A DNA stretch of 64,000 nt from Morella rubra (taxonomy: Eukaryota > Streptophyta > Magnoliopsida > Fagales > Myricaceae), in NCBI GenBank assembly GCA_003952965.2, contig CM025853.1:29595641-29659640 (forward strand), read 5' to 3'. Shown one piece after another: positions 60,894 through 64,000 of the stretch. Under the pieces are notes generated by a model, which ran no database searches, had not been told where the DNA came from, and saw only the letters and a program-made list of their open reading frames with translations. Made by a program: the position numbers and the translations under genes. Each line of letters opens with the position of its first letter. The stretch's first letter is position 1.

Positions 60894-63800
60894 TCAGTGT
60901 CGGGTGGTGCAGTTAGGCAAGTGCACATGTTTAGGTGGTCTTACCTTAAGGACTGGATTGCTCTCGAAGAAATTGGTGGGTCGGATCTCGAACCCACTAC
61001 TCAAGGTCGGCATCAGCGGGAAATCTTCCTGGCAGGGGACATGATGAAAACCAACTGTGTACCAGAGTACTATGTCCTTGTTTTCAATGTTCCTATTCCT
61101 GCATGCGCATGCATTCAGTTCAAAATTAGTCCCAAAAAAAAAAAATCAAGCACAAGTACTATTACCACCGACGATCGTCTAGCTAGCGTAACTTAACCAG
61201 CAATAATGTTACCGGTACCTGTGGCTCCACACTGCTAATGTATCGTCTCCTCGGCTTTGATCAGTATAGAGTCCTCCTGCCCATTTCTCTGACTTGTTAT
61301 ACGGCGTGACCCACACATTGTTCTCTGTGAAGGCTCCCCGGAGTTGTGGGTAGTCATCGTACGACAGAAGAGTGGGTGTCGCTGGCCCTGGAATTAGACG
61401 ATAGCCAATAGGGTTCCCAAGTTTGGTTTTCTTGTTGGGATTAACCACAACAAGCTCAGACTGCTTCAAGCCCAACTGAACTCGTGCCTCTGCTTCAGTT
61501 TTAGCAGTTTCACTCACAACTGTCCAATAACTTTTCCTCGGTGAACTGTGGTCTGTCACTCGGATCGTCTCCAAATTGTTCTTGACAAAGGAGTTGGCTT
61601 CACCATCCACGTCGAGGTCAAGATAGTACGTCAAGAAGTGGTCGTGGTACACGCCGATTGTGTTTTCTGCTACCAAGGTGCCATATGCGTCCTCCTTTAT
61701 CTGATCCGTGTGGGTGTATGACGCACCCCTCACTTCTAGCACTCCCGTTAAACCAACCTTTAAAGATAAGAGGCAAGTTATGCAGTTTCATAAGCACACA
61801 GCAATATACATCATCTTTTTCTTGCTATCTTACCCCGAACTTAATGGAACCACTCGGCTTGAATTCCCAATCAAGAATGTAGTCATAGTTGCCCACCGTG
61901 GCGACCATCCTCACAACTAGGCTCACGTCTGGCCTAACCTCCTTTATCTGCAATGCCATGTAATGTCATTTACGAGTAATACACGTTCACATGATAGTAA
62001 TACTAACACTAACTATAACAATGACAATACCACTTACAACTTCATCAGGAATTCCCAACTCTGTGTGACGCCACATTATGTTTCCTGCATAATTTTCGAA
62101 TATACAAAACGTGTTTGGTGTTTTCACAGGCGTACCATCCTGCCCGGCGTAGTATGCGTCCAGGAATACTGCATTGGCAGGGCAATCGGCCAAGGGTTTG
62201 AGTGACACCGCACATTGACCGAACCCAAATTCGCCACTATCAAAAAAGGTTCTGTAGTACCACTCCACTGTTGGGTCCTGGTAAGGAACAAACTCCTCGG
62301 ATATGAATCCTCTATATAGGACCCGGCGATATTCCTGCTTCTCAAGGTCGTAGATTGATGCTAGAGAAATTATAGGACCGGCTCGAACGTCGAAGCTCAA
62401 GTGGAAGACCCAGTAGGCCCAACTGATCACAAAGAAAAGTTAAAAGCTTTGTTAGTATTCTTTTTCCCTGTTCTAGAGATACTGGGTTTTGTATGCCACC
62501 CAAAGCCTTAGGCCCATGCCTCCGATTGAGACATTAGATTGAGAGAGAGCCCAACGTGTTATGGATTTTTTTAATTTTTTCTAAACAACGTGTTTTGGAT
62601 TTCAATTGCCCTAAATGACACCCCAAACTAGTCGTTTTCGTATATGTCGCTTTGGGGCACATGAGCAATTTTTCGATCCCGACCGGACTGGCCTTTAGAA
62701 CAGCCAGTTAAGCCCACTCAAAATATATTCAGGCCTTCCTTTGGTCATATCCCGGCCCATTACAGGCCATGTAAGCACAAACAGACCGGAATAAGGACGG
62801 CTTCGAAGTTTGACCGGGTCCATTTCTTTCGTGGGCAATGGGTTACTAAAGCTTCAGCTACGTGGGCATTGCATCTAATTGGCTTAAAAAGTCTTAGGCG
62901 GCTTTCATTCACGTCGATTATAACGGCAGAGTTTGACATAGAAAGGCGATTTGTAACATATATATGTCTCAAAAATAGGTGTAGATTAAAAATAATTAGT
63001 TTAATTATAGTTACAGTCTCGTAACGTTGACTTTTAACATATTAGTCATTGAAATATAATTTTAAATAGTCTGTCACTATAATTTATTGAATCTTTCTAT
63101 CTACTAAAAGTCAGCTGACTAATAGAAGACTGATATATAACTTTAAATAGTCTGTCACAGTAATCTATTTTTCAAACATACGAGTCTTTCTGTCTACTAA
63201 AAATTAACTGACTAATAGAAGATCGACATAAATTTAGGATTAAGATATCTATTTTTAAAGTCAGATAATTTATATATATCTAAAAAATAGACCAAATAAC
63301 AATTCATTCAAAATTATATCCCACTGATTGAATTTTTAAAAGTGAATACAACAAAAAGGGTACTAATCAACAAATACAAACATATGCATATAAATTATAA
63401 TATTTGACTTAGACATTTGTTATATATATTGCTTCACAGAAAAGTAGACGTAGTGTATATATACATATTGATGGAGAAAAAAAATTATACGTATAAATGT
63501 TGGTCAGTGACTCGGTGTTTACAGTCATCGGATATGAAAGAGAATGAATAAAGGAACGTCGGAGAATTGCCAAGGTGAATTTTATACCAACCAAAATGCC
63601 ATTGGATATTAAATCATGTAAGAAAAAAGAGGAAAAGTGGACTACTGACCTGACAGTTGCCCGTCAATCTTAAACCCTGGTCCGTCCGGTTGTATGAAGG
63701 CTGCACCATTTAAATGCGGACCGAAAGGCGGCTTCTGCTTGGATGCTCGGTAGTCCGTTCCTTCAGCTTTTGGCACCGGAACTGTAAACCTGTCATAGTA

Positions 63801-64000
63801 TTCCACTATATTCATCTCATCTAAATCAACCACCAACGTGATTCCCTCCAGTGGTCTGAGGTACAAGTTAACCGTCCCATCAATGTAGTAACACAGTAGC
63901 TTCAACACCCTCCTACTCTTAACCTCTCCGAACCACCCCACTGTATAAGTGGAGCAAACGACGTCGGATAAGTTCAGTCCCCTCTTCTTTACGGATTTGA
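60894..64000 (-). CDS. Copper amine oxidase, second gene, 5' end beyond the window
   Basis: Exons visible: at least 64000-63646, 62422-62038, 61947-61834, 61757-61219 and 61098-60894. The frame is open to the window edge ([15 protein letters not shown]), so N-terminal exon sequence and the signal peptide lie outside. Landmarks: catalytic Asp in [10 protein letters not shown], cofactor Tyr in VGNYDY, copper His in YHDHF and [12 protein letters not shown], and a C-terminus ending [17 protein letters not shown]...stop. It clearly differs from the 57-60 kb gene throughout, so it is an older paralogue. The intron 63645-62423 is absent from the other gene. The donor I chose there (GTAGTC) is weak but keeps the phase; a stronger GTCAGT three bases upstream would break the frame with the acceptor at 62423. 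Expected role: apoplastic diamine/polyamine oxidation with hydrogen peroxide release. Confidence 0.9.
63054..63226. repeat. Two-unit tandem repeat in an amine oxidase intron
   Basis: Units at about 63054-63132 and 63133-63226 each contain tttaaatagtctgtcac, then tctttct(a/g)tctactaaaa, then gactaatagaaga. The second has a 15-20 bp insertion. This lies in AT-rich intronic DNA, with no function apparent. Confidence 0.7.

Overview
The window is nuclear DNA of a flowering plant, most likely a woody rosid dicot. The evidence is intron-rich genes with GT-AG introns, AT-rich intergenic DNA, plant-specific families (WNK kinase, IDM1-like PHD/GNAT protein, apoplastic copper amine oxidases, plant SurE, HSP70-8), plant LINE 3' ends and Mutator-type foldback elements. 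I cannot name the species from sequence alone.

Layout. 1.8-8.8 kb (-): a large PHD-finger/GNAT chromatin protein of the IDM1-like family, with eight coding exons. It carries two apparent one-base losses, an intronic LINE whose target-site duplication copies a 5' splice site, and a second retroposon tail. 9.95-11.2 kb: two foldback elements, one inside the other, each with its own target-site duplication. Just beside them is a ribosomal protein eS24 gene fragment (11.3-11.47 kb, -). 14.1-17.1 kb (-): a seven-exon WNK kinase. 20.7-25.8 kb (+): a nine-exon SurE-type survival protein/nucleotidase, followed by a degraded 0.37-kb tandem repeat. 27.9-28.4 kb (-): a two-exon gene for a 71-residue protein, much of it too short to show as one ORF. 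28.4-36.7 kb: gene-poor DNA with GA-microsatellites and a degenerate duplication. 36.7-39.8 kb (+): a seven-exon CRAL-TRIO/Sec14-like protein. 43.4-45.1 kb (-): a single-exon HSP70-8-type protein.

44.9-59.1 kb is the most unusual part. The locus running from codon ~80 of HSP70-8, through its upstream region, into exon 3 of a copper amine oxidase is present twice. One copy (48,892-56,449) sits inside the other, exactly at a site reading aaaagaaact. Removing about 48,876-56,545 restores a single continuous locus, HSP70-8 - spacer - amine oxidase. The inner copy has an HSP70 5' stub, an extra 542-bp repeat and a 3'-truncated amine oxidase. The outer copy has the complete amine oxidase (56,966-59,854, +), but its upstream 0.4 kb looks as if many small pieces were dropped. 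This is either a young complex duplication or an alternative haplotype placed inside its partner by the assembly. Short-homopolymer frameshifts elsewhere favour caution about base-level quality.

60.9-64.0 kb (-): a second, divergent copper amine oxidase, convergent with the first and running off the window at its 5' end. The two intact amine oxidases make a small apoplastic polyamine/diamine-oxidation cluster. The other genes are unrelated housekeeping, signalling and chromatin genes in ordinary eukaryotic arrangement. I see no CRISPR array, operon or rRNA gene, and no endogenous virus that I can support.
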